DNA of 64,000 nt from Sphingobacterium sp. UBA4616 (GTDB lineage Bacteria; Bacteroidota; Bacteroidia; Sphingobacteriales; Sphingobacteriaceae). A model generated the notes under the pieces. The model was not told the origin of the DNA, did no database searches, and saw nothing but the letters and a program-made list of their open reading frames with translations. The DNA is taken from contig DGIS01000008.1 in the NCBI GenBank assembly GCA_002386525.1, positions 124,001-188,000 of the forward strand, read 5' to 3'. The translations under genes were made by a program, and so were the position numbers. Below, piece after piece: positions 8,636-18,745 of the stretch (the stretch's first letter is position 1; each line of letters opens with the position of its first letter).

Positions 8636-11600
8636 TTATAAAAGTTTTGTTTGTTTATTTTTAAATATCTGATAGCCTCCCTTTTTCATTCGTTTAGATT
8701 TATCGCCTATATAGTTATTTGCTATCATTAATTCGAAGAGCATTTCATTATATGAAGTATGTTCTAGATCCAAACTTTCATTTATATTTGTTGATAGGTA
8801 TCTGTGATATTCTCTGTCTCCTAGAAGTCCAATAATTTCCCTAATTTCAGATTGACTGAACCGGTCAAAGTAATTATTTAAGATCTGTACATTAGAAGGG
8901 TCAGATTTGTGATATGATATTGCTTCGATAATTTTTAAATTATTTACTGATAGGCCTTGATCTTCAGATAATCGATATTGCAAGTTAGATATAAATAAAT
9001 GTGATGTCCAGTCCGTTATATCATGTGTGCCTAGAATATTATTGATTTCATCTACTGAATAGGCATTTGAGTGCATTATTTGGGCTAAATGACTTTCATC
9101 CAACGTAAAGCCATCATCGACTTCTAAAAGTTCATCTTTATGACTTTCGAGATACAACAGCCCCAAGGAATGGAAATTCTCTAAATTATTATACACATTG
9201 TTATCAAGAGCGAAACTCTTTCTCTTAATCATAACTTCCAACCTATCTTTGGCAGTATTTTCAAAATCAAAAAACCGAATTCCAATACTGCTAGCCTTTA
9301 GAGTATGTTCGAACGCTTCATCGGATAAGAAAGATGATGCTAAGAGGTCTTTCCACATTTGTATGTTGGTCATTTTTCCTTCTTCGTTTTTGTCTTGTGG
9401 AACAGGCATAATTGATAGCAACTGAGCATTGTCCCCACTATTGATAAAATCCGCTATATCTTTTAAGATGTCTTCGTAACCACTATAAATGTAATGTAAG
9501 TTTTCCCAGGTAGGTTTGATTTTACTAATTGCTAGTAGATGAAACATTAACTCGTCATCGTTGATTACCGATATATCCGAAATAGTGGCTTCCATTCTAT
9601 CGCTGATCAGCTTACTATTATGGGGTTTAATATTCTTTTTATTAAATAGCTCAATCAGATCTTGTTCTTCCTCCTTTGTATTGGTTTCTATGCCTAAGTA
9701 AATATCTCTGACATATTTATCAATGTTATCGTCAATATATGAGATGATATGTTTATCACCAAAATTTTTTATAGCGGCGTAATTTGTGGTTTCAAAGGCT
9801 TTTTTATTCGTATCTTCTGCATTTATTTTTAACATCTGCAGTATGTTTTCCTTATTGATTCTGTAATGGTTGTTCCGGTATACGAAGTTAAATAGGCTTT
9901 TTGTGTCGTTGGTTGGTTCGTCTAGTTTATGGAATTTTATATTAAGTTCATGTATTAGTGTACTTATCTTTTTTTCAAGGTCTTTATTCCCTTTTGTATC
10001 TACCAACGACAAGAAGCTAGGGTTGTATGTTATCATTTCGATTAGCGAATCGTGATTTTGCTTCATTATATCCTCGACGTTCGCATGTGTTAAGATCAAC
10101 TGTAGGTAATTATTTATTTTGTCTCCTTGATAATTAGATTCTTCTGCTACGTAGTAAAAGAAATTCTCCCATTGCTTCGTTAGTTTATTTATAAAAATAT
10201 CGATAGGTCTGTTGTGATCAGCGACGTAGCCATCTATAAATTTTATTGATCGGTCGCCTTCGTCGCTTAGTAGTATGATAATAGCTTCGAATAGTGTTTT
10301 ATAGGTATTATAATTTTTGACCAAATAGTCGACAAGATCAAAATTCAAGATTACATCTCTACCGAAGTACCTCAAATCGATTCTCTCAAGTAGACCGTCT
10401 ATCTTACGTAGTTCGTATGTGAAGTCGGTTGGGATTCCACTTTTAACATTGCGTTCAAATAATATGTCTCTTTTGGTAACAGACCCTTCATGGAATTGGG
10501 AAATATAGTCGTTATAATTTTCATTTATATGCCCATTGATAATCAGGTTTCGCAACAGAGCATTGTTTGAAAAGTCCATTAGGTATTGGTCTGGATTGAC
10601 TTTTTCAAAAATTTGCTTTAATTCCCGAGATTTAACTTCATTTTTTTCACTAATTAATTTGTTAATGTCTTCTTTGAGGGTGTCTAAGCGATTTTTTGCC
10701 TTATCAATGGTTAGCTCAAGGCGGTCTTGGTAACTGTAGCTAATGTTGATTTCTTTTTCTATCTCTGAGAAGTTATAGTGAAATGGGTTTGACGAAATTA
10801 ATCTAGGATATCCATTTTGATTAACGATTTTGCTGAAAGTTAGTTTTCCATTTAGTAGTTTTTCAAATCCTTCATCTTCTAATAGTTCTTCTATAGATCC
10901 GTTTAAAACGGTATTCTCTGGTAATTTGGTGAGAACGCCATTGATATAAATCCCCCTTAATTCACGTACATTGTTGATGTTATGATTTTTGATCTCTTCT
11001 ATTTGATGCTCTTTTTCTATTATTTTCCCATCCAAAATAGAAATGAACTCCTTGATGTATTCCTTTTTATTGTGAATAAATTTATAGAGTTTACCTTGTC
11101 TATTGTTCAGTAATGAAAAGTCTTCAGGCTCAATATTTTTATACGTAATTATTGCGAAGAGATCTTCTGGTTTCGTTACGAACTCTGCTTTAAGAGCATG
11201 TCTGAATATAACAAACTCGTGGAAAATGTTAATCAATAACCGCATATCGATGTCATCGATAAATGTGACCACATCTGACATAAATTCTCTGGAGAAAATT
11301 TCTTCCTTTAGCCCAGCTTCTTTTATCAAAGTTTGTAACTGTTCTCTGGCGTTTGATGAGTTGATAAAAGGTATGACAGGTATGATGTATTCGAAAAACT
11401 TGACACGCTCTTTTTTGTCTTTGATCACGTCATCTCCAACGGCGTATATAAAATTAATTTTCCTTTCGGAAATTGAAGCCGAATTATTTAATAAAATATT
11501 TATTTCGCGTAATTTCGTAAAGATATCAGTATTATCAAATCGATCTAAGTCTTCTATTATTACGACATCATAATCTGTACGTTCGAAAAAGTATAGTATT

Positions 11601-12313
11601 TCTTCCAGATACTCATTAAATACAGATTTGTTGACATTGTCACCTAATTCTATTTCACCTTTTATATCGACCTTGTTTATCTTCGAATTGCTAAAAATTT
11701 GAAGAATAAATTTTGATAGAAGGCCTATTCCACTGAACGAAATGAGTATAAAAAATAATCCAGACCAACTAAATGACTGGTCTGTCTTCCAGGTTTCAGG
11801 ATTAAGTTTGTCAAGATAATCGTACTTGAGTAGCATGATCATGCTGATCACCCATATTACTAATAAAACGGCTATCAATAGAAATTGCCACCATTTCCGG
11901 TTAATTATTCGTTTAAATCGTGATTCAGGTATTTTTTCTGGTTTAACGTGATAAAAGATTTGTTGGAGTATACTCACCTCTAGCAACCGCTCCAATTTTT
12001 CTTTTTCGACAGGTTCCAGTTTCCCATCTTTTTGGTTGAAAGCTGCTAGTGATACATTAAGAATTTTATACTGCGGGTTAAGTGCTTTGAAAGTTTTCAA
12101 AATGGTACTTTTCCCAGAACCGTAACTACCGGTTAGCGCAATGTTATTCACGTCTTTTGCATCGATGGTCTCTTTGAGCTTGTTTATATAAGGCTGTATC
12201 TTTTCGATATCTTCCGGCTTCGTCAGTACTTTCGGGGCGAGCGAACTGATACTGCTTTCAATTGGTTCATTTAATGCCTTTTTGGAAGCGAAAAACTTGG
12301 TAAAAACATTCAT
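8636..12313 (-). CDS. YobI-like large P-loop NTPase with two membrane helices
   Basis: This 1225-residue protein has a Walker A motif (GSYGSGKST, about residues 62-70), two transmembrane helices (about 141-162 and 181-206) placed between the Walker motifs, and a Walker B-like VVIIEDLDRFD (about 250-260). The long helical C-terminus (about 400-1225) has no motif I recognise. The layout matches the YobI-like P-loop NTPases, relatives of KAP/STAND ATPases. It sits between DarTG and an AlbA_2-domain gene whose stop is 40 bp upstream on the same strand, so the two may form an operon. A membrane-anchored NTPase with a large sensor-like C-terminus in this setting suggests a defence role; that is inference. 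Confidence 0.8.
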   Translation of the reverse strand: MNVFTKFFASKKALNEPIESSISSLAPKVLTKPEDIEKIQPYINKLKETIDAKDVNNIALTGSYGSGKSTILKTFKALNPQYKILNVSLAAFNQKDGKLEPVEKEKLERLLEVSILQQIFYHVKPEKIPESRFKRIINRKWWQFLLIAVLLVIWVISMIMLLKYDYLDKLNPETWKTDQSFSWSGLFFILISFSGIGLLSKFILQIFSNSKINKVDIKGEIELGDNVNKSVFNEYLEEILYFFERTDYDVVIIEDLDRFDNTDIFTKLREINILLNNSASISERKINFIYAVGDDVIKDKKERVKFFEYIIPVIPFINSSNAREQLQTLIKEAGLKEEIFSREFMSDVVTFIDDIDMRLLINIFHEFVIFRHALKAEFVTKPEDLFAIITYKNIEPEDFSLLNNRQGKLYKFIHNKKEYIKEFISILDGKIIEKEHQIEEIKNHNINNVRELRGIYINGVLTKLPENTVLNGSIEELLEDEGFEKLLNGKLTFSKIVNQNGYPRLISSNPFHYNFSEIEKEINISYSYQDRLELTIDKAKNRLDTLKEDINKLISEKNEVKSRELKQIFEKVNPDQYLMDFSNNALLRNLIINGHINENYNDYISQFHEGSVTKRDILFERNVKSGIPTDFTYELRKIDGLLERIDLRYFGRDVILNFDLVDYLVKNYNTYKTLFEAIIILLSDEGDRSIKFIDGYVADHNRPIDIFINKLTKQWENFFYYVAEESNYQGDKINNYLQLILTHANVEDIMKQNHDSLIEMITYNPSFLSLVDTKGNKDLEKKISTLIHELNIKFHKLDEPTNDTKSLFNFVYRNNHYRINKENILQMLKINAEDTNKKAFETTNYAAIKNFGDKHIISYIDDNIDKYVRDIYLGIETNTKEEEQDLIELFNKKNIKPHNSKLISDRMEATISDISVINDDELMFHLLAISKIKPTWENLHYIYSGYEDILKDIADFINSGDNAQLLSIMPVPQDKNEEGKMTNIQMWKDLLASSFLSDEAFEHTLKASSIGIRFFDFENTAKDRLEVMIKRKSFALDNNVYNNLENFHSLGLLYLESHKDELLEVDDGFTLDESHLAQIMHSNAYSVDEINNILGTHDITDWTSHLFISNLQYRLSEDQGLSVNNLKIIEAISYHKSDPSNVQILNNYFDRFSQSEIREIIGLLGDREYHRYLSTNINESLDLEHTSYNEMLFELMIANNYIGDKSKRMKKGGYQIFKNKQTKLL

Positions 12314-12352
12314 AGTTAAATGGTTTGGTTAGGTGGGACATACGTTTTAACT

Positions 12353-14038
12353 TCAGATCACGCTTCCCATTAGAAAGTTTATTCCTCTCTGCGTTATCCT
12401 ATACTGTTGGTTAGGAGAGTTGGCTTGGGCTATCGTGTACTCAATTAATTTATGGCTCCTGAGGGGATTAAGATACCCATCCCTAAGCGAATCTTTCTTT
12501 TTATAGCCTAATATGTCGGTGAGTTCTTCAATAGATATAGGTAATATAGTAAATAGCAAAACCGCTAGTAGAACCCTGGTTCTCTTTTGTAGCAACTCTC
12601 CGGTTTTTTCTTCCCAGCTCCCCCCTTTTTTTAGGTTGGCGATAGTCAAGTTGTTGTTAATTAGTAGTCTAAGTTTTTCTAGCTCCCCCTTTTTTTCTTG
12701 CCAACTCCCCCCTAAAGTAATAGCCAGCTCATCCCAGTCCTTCACGTTTTTGAGTCTCGAATCTAGAGAAAGTCCTTTCAACTGCTCTATACGTTCGTGT
12801 CCCAACTGATCTTTTGTGAGGTCGGCAAGATGGAGATAAAGCTGATAGTTCTCTCCCACTAAATAGGTAACCATTGGGATCACGCTACGGAAAGACTCAT
12901 CCTCTATAAAAATAGGGTGCGTTCCGCCAGTGTATGCGACCACGAATTTGTTCATGTTTTTGACGCCCGAACCGATCTCATCTGCCCATGTCAAGACATT
13001 GAAAAATGCACGGATATTGGGGTTCTTAGGTTCAGCCTCAAAGGTGTCGAGATTTAACGGTCCTCTAAAACGTGGACGGCTCGGGTTTATAGTTTCCACA
13101 CGATCCTCATAGATTAGAACTTCGGTTGGCAGTGCATTGTTGTATTCCCTATGGATTATGATATTCCCGACCAGTTCCCTGAAGATCAGTTCACGTAGAT
13201 CTTTTCGCTCTCCGCTGTTGTCTTGGTAAAATTTCTCTGGCCACTTGGATTTTATGAAAGCCAGCGCTTGTAGGTACGAATCGATAAGATTGGTTTTTAG
13301 CAATAGCCGATCGTCCCATCGATCCAAATTGTGCCGGCGCTCTAATATATCAATACGATAGGCAGGTAAGATATTGCCTATCACCTCATCCGTTCCAAAT
13401 ATTAGTGCTGCTGCTAGTGTCAACCCTTCTTCACCTGTAGCAAAATCCCTTCGCAATAACCGCGCATCCCGTAGTATGCGCTCATTGGAAGCTTCGAGCC
13501 ATGGATGATTGGCATTGACCAGTGCGAGGCGTGAACGTACTTTATCAAATAGGGAACGATTAAGATCGGTTATTTGTAGGTGAGGGAAAATCTTGTTCTC
13601 CGTAAAGACGTTTCTTTTCCTAGCGTATAGATCGGCTATTCGAGCCTCATCGGTTACCCGGAAGTCACTGTCGTTCTCTCTGTCGTATATGATATTTTTG
13701 TGCTTGTGGACAAACGAGCTTAATGGTACACGTATATACAGTATCGTTCCATTAGGATGTACTACTTCCTCAACCGGAAGCGGAAAGATAGGGGAGAGGA
13801 CGTCTGGATTGTTTAATGTCGTGACAATATCTTGTTTTAGGTTTTTTAGATTCTGTTCGCTCAGCCCGAGTATGGTACCATCGTCATTCACGCCTAAAAG
13901 AATTATACCCCCTTCGTGATTCAAGAAAGAACATACCGTATCATATAAAGAAGCGGGAACACCATTTTGGGCTTCCTTAAATTCTATTCGAATTCCTTCT
14001 CCTTGATCGATGATTTTATCTAACTCTGTTTGGCCCAT
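12353..14038 (-). CDS. AlbA_2 (Schlafen-type) putative DNA-binding protein with ATPase-like C-domain
   Basis: The 561-residue protein starts with an AlbA_2/divergent-AAA_4 domain (about residues 8-130: RIEFKEAQNG, SFLNHEGGIILLGVNDDG), followed by an HATPase_c_4-type region (about 270-390: LVGNIIIHREYNNALP, RPRFRGPLN, EIGSGVKNMNKF). A winged-helix-like tail closes it. Such proteins are annotated as ATP-binding transcriptional regulators and recur in defence islands. The linker at about 440-490 repeats GGSWQEKKGEL as GGSWEEKTGEL, built on near-identical G-rich DNA. The YobI-like gene follows on the same strand. The real activity is unknown. Confidence 0.8.
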   Translation of the reverse strand: MGQTELDKIIDQGEGIRIEFKEAQNGVPASLYDTVCSFLNHEGGIILLGVNDDGTILGLSEQNLKNLKQDIVTTLNNPDVLSPIFPLPVEEVVHPNGTILYIRVPLSSFVHKHKNIIYDRENDSDFRVTDEARIADLYARKRNVFTENKIFPHLQITDLNRSLFDKVRSRLALVNANHPWLEASNERILRDARLLRRDFATGEEGLTLAAALIFGTDEVIGNILPAYRIDILERRHNLDRWDDRLLLKTNLIDSYLQALAFIKSKWPEKFYQDNSGERKDLRELIFRELVGNIIIHREYNNALPTEVLIYEDRVETINPSRPRFRGPLNLDTFEAEPKNPNIRAFFNVLTWADEIGSGVKNMNKFVVAYTGGTHPIFIEDESFRSVIPMVTYLVGENYQLYLHLADLTKDQLGHERIEQLKGLSLDSRLKNVKDWDELAITLGGSWQEKKGELEKLRLLINNNLTIANLKKGGSWEEKTGELLQKRTRVLLAVLLFTILPISIEELTDILGYKKKDSLRDGYLNPLRSHKLIEYTIAQANSPNQQYRITQRGINFLMGSVI

Positions 14039-14083
14039 ATTGGTTCTTAAAGTTTTCTAAGACCTCTAATTTACGAAATTGGG

Positions 14084-14323
14084 TTAAGTATTTTTGTGTA
14101 AACGATTATTCTTCAGTATTAATTCTAAAATGCCAGAAATTGAACCGAAACAACTGGCATCAACACTCCGAAATACCCAACTTTGCATCACCTGTATCCC
14201 TTCAACCATCAGTGCCAGATCGCTCCAGGACAATGCTTCATTTTTTACGTTAAAGTAAGCTAAAAATAAGATAATAGAAATACATATGTTTTTAGCCAAA
14301 ACACCTATGGGATAGTGCATCAT
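14084..14323 (-). CDS. Small hypothetical protein, possibly a remnant
   Basis: A 79-codon reading frame starts MMHYPIGVLAKNICISIILF and ends ILELILKNNRLHKNT. It has one hydrophobic stretch near the N-terminus and no domain I know. It lies between the AlbA_2 gene and scrambled IS3 remnants, in DNA with a near-repeat of GCCAAAACACCTATGG / GCCAAAATGCCTATGA (about 14297 and 14358). It may be the broken end of a larger gene. The DNA from 14324 to 14645 shows nothing else I can support. Confidence 0.25.
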   Translation of the reverse strand: MMHYPIGVLAKNICISIILFLAYFNVKNEALSWSDLALMVEGIQVMQSWVFRSVDASCFGSISGILELILKNNRLHKNT

Positions 14324-14645
14324 CGATCTGTTTCGTTATGGAATCCATAGGTTTCGAGCCAAAATGCCTATGAAAGAATAGCTATGTACGACACGGATTT
14401 TACGTTGTGCAAATTGACTTGTAAACTACTTGACACCTTCAATTTGATTTAAATTTCGCTTGATGAGATTTTAAAAAGGTATCACATTACAATAAGCTTT
14501 TTTGAGATTATTTGTTATTTTATCATCACCTACACAATACAATATATCTATATGTTCCCGTCTCTTTTCTCGGAACATATTCTCTTGAAGTTGCTACATT
14601 TGAGTGGACATCAAATTAAGAGAATTTGATAACTTAACAGACTTA

Positions 14646-15245
14646 TGTCGAAAGAAAAGTTTATAACAAAGAGTTCAAACTGATGAGTGTTGAACTAAGT
14701 AACACGCGTAGTGACCTTAGCGCGCTGGCTCGGGAATTGGATATTAGCCCTGCATTGTTGTATAGAGGTGGCGCAAGGAACATTCTGTAAGACAAGGGTA
14801 TAGTTTTCCCGGTAATGGAAAAGTAATTCTGAGTGAGCGAACAGGAGTTAGCACGATTAAGAAAAGAACTTCGGGAGACACAGATAGAACGGGATATATT
14901 AAAGAAGGCTGTAAGCATCTTCTCCAAGAGCGACACCAAATATTCAGGTTCATAAGGAACAATAAGTAAATATTTTCAATCGAGAAGATCTTCCGTGTGT
15001 TCAAGGTGAGCAGAGCGGGCTATTACAACTTTTTAATGGGCGTTCCTTCAAAGAGAAGTGTTGAATACCCATAGCTCGCTATGGCAATCCAAGATGCTTT
15101 TATAAATAGTAAGAAAACTTACGACAAGTCCACATATTACCCGAGAACTGCACAAAAAGAATATCAAAGTATCCATTTATTAAAAATTCTACAGGTGTAA
15201 GTTACCCTAGCGAAGAATGTGGACTTACAGTATTATACATCTATG
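14646..15245 (+). pseudogene. IS3-family transposase remnant (orfA plus start of orfB)
   Basis: Forward translation with frameshifts gives MSVELSNTRSDLSALARELD and ISPALLYR (the orfA helix-turn-helix), then [20 protein letters not shown] (the leucine zipper), ending KYSGS. The orfB start follows (IFSIEKIFRVFKVSRAGYYN), then further broken pieces. At least two single-base shifts and several stops make it inactive. The catalytic part does not continue in this direction; a piece of it lies inverted just downstream. This is a decayed, rearranged insertion sequence inside the island. Confidence 0.8.
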
Positions 15246-15521
15246 CCGAGGCACTAGCGTATTTTCTGATCGCAGTTAGGTTTTCAAACATGTAACTGTC
15301 CAATACATCCTGTCTGAAAGTTCTATTGAATCTTTCGATAAGACTATTTTAGTCGTTTTCCCTGGTTGGATGAAGTGCCATTCAATGCCATTTTGAGAAT
15401 ACCAACCCTGTAATACCTCCGCTAGAAATTCAGGGCCGTTCTCCGATCGTATGCATTCCGGTTTTCCTCGCCATTCTACAAGTTTTTCTAGTGTTATAAT
15501 TTTGCAATTTAAATATAGCAA
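15245..15521 (-). pseudogene. IS3-family orfB (integrase core) fragment, inverted
   Basis: The reverse strand reads LEKLVEWRGKPECIRSENGP, then EFLAEVLQGWYSQNGIEWHF and IQPGK, the DDE integrase core of IS3 orfB. After a frameshift it continues towards the tail (FRQDVLDSYMF-like). It is opposite in orientation to the orfA fragment at 14646-15245, so an inversion or two nested insertions scrambled the element. Both ends are missing and there is no function. Confidence 0.8.
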
Positions 15522-15658
15522 TATCTCTATATCAAAGCACCGCCATTTTTAATCGTTTAACACGCAAGTGATAGTCAATATAAATAAGTGGATGCATTCT
15601 ATTTTATAAGTTTTCGATAGAAGTTGTGATTTGTAGTTTAACGATAGTATTCCATTTT

Positions 15659-16813
15659 TTAGATAAAAAGTTGTACAAAAACTTCATTCCAATTAACATA
15701 ATTCCATTCAATTGATGACTTTACATTATTTATACACCATTTTTTTAATTCATCTAAATCTACTTCCCCGGGATCTCTTTTCCATTTACAAATTGTTGAT
15801 TCTAAGAAATGAAGTTGATGCCCATTAACGACCAACCATTCTATTATTTTTTCTGTTTCATCTTTGTTAAGCTGTAGATCGATACTCTTTGCAAGATGTT
15901 TATAGTTAGAGAAGTCTGAGAAATTAAATTTTGTAGAGTAAAGTATTTCAGTAAGTGTTTTGATGTCGGATATGAAGATTTGCCCCGAAGTGTAATCGAA
16001 GTATTCTTTATTTAACCAAGGATGAAGTTCGAAAAATCTCTTACTAGCATTGTTATACAGTTCTTTATCATCTATTATTATTTTATTCGGATTAAATACC
16101 CAATCCTTTTTTAGATCTAAAGAGAGGAACAGGGATTTAGTTGAACTTCGCCTTTTTGAAGTTAGTAAGATATCCTTCCATATTAGAACATCGCCATATT
16201 TGTTAGAAGTTTTATTACTATCCTCAAATCCTGGAGGGATAAGATTTCTAATTCGAAATTCGAAATCGGATATATTAGCCATTAATTCATCTAATTTTGT
16301 ATCACTTTTACTTTTGTTAATGAGTCTTTCTATATACTTTTGTCTATCCTCAAGCTTGAAGTTACTTTTTTCTGTGAGGACTTTTATTTTTGATCCTAAT
16401 GAGTTGATTTCATTCATCATTTGATCAATGAAATCTTTCTTGTTTACATAACCATTTTTCTTTGAAGTTTGATTATCAATTACCAATCTTGCTGTATCAA
16501 CTAAGAATTTTAGGTTGTTTTCTAGTTCTTTTAAACGCTTTTTATAGGGAGAAAAAACTAACTCTGAATTTGTACTTATTAGGCTATTATATTCTTGGAT
16601 CACCCAGATAGGAGTTACTAAAGAATTACAAGAGATTAAAGAATTGAACCATTTAGTCAATTCAAGGAACGAATCTTGATCTAGGCGAAGTGTCCAAATG
16701 AGAATATTTGTGTCAATGAAGACTAATTCATGACCAGTGTTGCGCTCAATAATTATATCAGCTAAATTACGATAGTATTGATCTACGTCTGAAACTTGTG
16801 AAATCACTTTCAT
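15659..16813 (-). CDS. PIN-like (PIN_8/DUF4935-type) predicted ribonuclease
   Basis: The 384-residue protein has an N-terminal PIN core: LVFIDTNILIWTLR (first acidic residue at D34) and PIWVIQEYN (Glu near 74). After a charged helical insert (about 90-190) come KYGDVLIWKDILLTSK and LFLSLDLKKDW, the remaining acidic positions of PIN_8-type domains. PIN proteins are metal-dependent RNases. The start codon overlaps the stop of the upstream gene by 4 nt (ATGA), so the two are translationally coupled. Codon use is as A+T-rich as the rest of the island. Toxin or defence effector is inferred; the specific target is unknown. Confidence 0.75.
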   Translation of the reverse strand: MKVISQVSDVDQYYRNLADIIIERNTGHELVFIDTNILIWTLRLDQDSFLELTKWFNSLISCNSLVTPIWVIQEYNSLISTNSELVFSPYKKRLKELENNLKFLVDTARLVIDNQTSKKNGYVNKKDFIDQMMNEINSLGSKIKVLTEKSNFKLEDRQKYIERLINKSKSDTKLDELMANISDFEFRIRNLIPPGFEDSNKTSNKYGDVLIWKDILLTSKRRSSTKSLFLSLDLKKDWVFNPNKIIIDDKELYNNASKRFFELHPWLNKEYFDYTSGQIFISDIKTLTEILYSTKFNFSDFSNYKHLAKSIDLQLNKDETEKIIEWLVVNGHQLHFLESTICKWKRDPGEVDLDELKKWCINNVKSSIEWNYVNWNEVFVQLFI

Positions 16814-18543
16814 TCCAAGATATTGTTTGCGTATTGTTTCGATTTTAAATAGATGTCAACACTTTTAGGTAATGAACCCGATAGTTTTAAACCTATTTCT
16901 CCATAAGTAGCTTCTTCTACATCGAGGCCATCCAATTGTATTGAGATAATTTTATGTTGGTAGAATTTTTCATTCTTCAAGGTGACTATATAATCCCCTT
17001 TTTTAACTGTCGTATTACCTTGTAATTCGATTATACCAATTGTGTTTTCTTTATAGTATTCTTTAGGTTTATTAAGTTGGATCCAGGAATCTGGAATAAA
17101 GTCAATGTATCCTGTTTTTTCAAATTCAAGTCTCGCCTCTTCTTTGGAAATGATTCCATCTTCAATGGCAAAGTATAGATTGAAGAGTTGCCATGTTGTT
17201 ATTAACCCTCTAGCGTCGTATTCTGCGTCGCTTATTTGATTCGAGGTAAAAGGTGGGTTTTGTCTTTTTCCAGCAGGAAGGTGCCTTTGATGATTAACAA
17301 TGTAATGTGCCATAACATCAAATTTTTTTCTTTGTAATTGACGTCTTGCTTTTATTTTGCCAATTTGGGAGCATTCATCATCTTTAGACGTTCCACCTAT
17401 GCCTTTAGTTTCTATTATAATTATCCCATTCTCATTTTCAATTAACACATCTTCTTCTTTTAGTTTGCGTCCTTCTATGGTATCTGCGTCCGTGACATTA
17501 GAGAAACCTAACCATTTTAAAAATACGACTAAAGCATGAACTAACTTATCATCAGTTCCAGTAATGAGGTCTTGTAAGAAGGTGTATTTCGACTGATTAT
17601 TAAGGATCTCATGATCCTTGTCATCAAGAGCTTTTTCAAACTTTTCCTTTAGTAATTTCCTCTCTTTTAGTAGTCTTTCTTGATTAGGCAAAGAGTATCT
17701 ACTTTCATTCAGCCAGTTGTTTTTTACAATTCCCGGAAATAAGTTAGGAAGATAGGTTGGGGCTATTTGTGTAATAAACTCTTCTAAAAAGGCCCCTTTA
17801 TTCTCTATATCAGGAAAAATAAATACTCCAGAATCACCTTGAATATGATAATAACTTACTAATTCCCCCTTGGTAGTATGTACAAGAGGTACATAGGCGG
17901 GATCAAGTATATATTGGTCTTCAACATATATTTTTGGAGATTTAAATGTAGCATGATAGGTAATTGTGTCATTATATTTAGAAAGAAATCTATGCATAAC
18001 TTTATCGGAAGTGGAGATTTGAACTCTTCTCCCTGTCTGACTTTTAATCTCAGGGATATCATCTATAAAGCTGTATAGATCATGTTGTACTTTCGGCAGA
18101 TTGTTAAAGTGATAAGTGATGTTTTTAGGCTCTCCACAGAAGCATATAATTAAAAAACCGTTATTTAAGTTGTTTTTAAGTTTAGTTGCTAGCATCATTA
18201 ACGAAAATGCACGAGGATCAAAAATGTTTTGAGGATAATGACAAACTATATGAAGATCAGACGTTGAATCAATTACCTTTCTTTGATGGTCTGAAAAATT
18301 GTAAGCGACAGTCTCAGTGTTAATCAAATCTAATATTGCAATTTCATATTCATGGAAATTGCTTGGGTATTTTAAATTAGGAAGACATTGTACAGTATTG
18401 TTATACATGCCGTATTCTAAATTAGTAATTTGCCCAAGACTACCATTAAAAATATCTATATTTTTATTCTTCAGGAAATCTATGGTATCCTTATCTAAAC
18501 TGAAACCACAAATTTGTGTTTCGCTTAATTGATCTAAGCTCAT
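16810..18543 (-). CDS. Protein with predicted PD-(D/E)XK nuclease domain, partner of the PIN gene
   Basis: The 577-residue protein has an N-terminal half (about 1-280) with no motif I recognise, a charged helical linker (about 290-330, NQERLLKERKLLKEKFEK), and a restriction-endonuclease-like core (about 335-400). In the core, LKWLGFSNVTDADTIEG, KEEDVLIEN and GIIIIETKG supply an acidic residue and an E-x-K catalytic pair. About residues 505-577 form a small beta-rich C-domain (QGNTTVKKGDYIVTLKNEKF). It is the first gene of a two-gene unit with the PIN nuclease. Two different nuclease folds in one coupled operon inside a defence island look like an uncharacterised defence module; that is inference. 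Confidence 0.7.
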   Translation of the reverse strand: MSLDQLSETQICGFSLDKDTIDFLKNKNIDIFNGSLGQITNLEYGMYNNTVQCLPNLKYPSNFHEYEIAILDLINTETVAYNFSDHQRKVIDSTSDLHIVCHYPQNIFDPRAFSLMMLATKLKNNLNNGFLIICFCGEPKNITYHFNNLPKVQHDLYSFIDDIPEIKSQTGRRVQISTSDKVMHRFLSKYNDTITYHATFKSPKIYVEDQYILDPAYVPLVHTTKGELVSYYHIQGDSGVFIFPDIENKGAFLEEFITQIAPTYLPNLFPGIVKNNWLNESRYSLPNQERLLKERKLLKEKFEKALDDKDHEILNNQSKYTFLQDLITGTDDKLVHALVVFLKWLGFSNVTDADTIEGRKLKEEDVLIENENGIIIIETKGIGGTSKDDECSQIGKIKARRQLQRKKFDVMAHYIVNHQRHLPAGKRQNPPFTSNQISDAEYDARGLITTWQLFNLYFAIEDGIISKEEARLEFEKTGYIDFIPDSWIQLNKPKEYYKENTIGIIELQGNTTVKKGDYIVTLKNEKFYQHKIISIQLDGLDVEEATYGEIGLKLSGSLPKSVDIYLKSKQYANNILE

Positions 18544-18610
18544 CTTTTTATAACTGTTTTAACGTTTGTTTACCTATGGGATGTTCTATTTACTACTCAC
18601 AAACCGTAGC

Positions 18611-18745
18611 TCATTTGAAGATATCTCCAAACGTCGACCAAGCTGCTGTGTTTGCATTGATGTTTGCTTTGGGATTGTTATAATAACCTTGAATATCCTC
18701 TGAGTATGTGGCTAAGGCTCCCCTTGGGTTCACAGTGTGGAGTTT
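18611..18745 (-). pseudogene. C-terminal fragment of an unknown gene
   Basis: The reverse strand is open for about 45 codons and ends YSEDIQGYYNNPKANINAN, then TAAWSTFGDIFK and a stop at 18611-18613. Residue composition looks like real protein, but no start codon, signal or upstream frame is visible. It may be the tail of a gene lost when the nuclease pair arrived. I do not recognise the family. Confidence 0.35.

Noticed and set aside
11103..11573. A 156-codon forward frame inside the YobI-like gene
   Set aside because: It is the antisense shadow of a gene with clear Walker motifs on the other strand.
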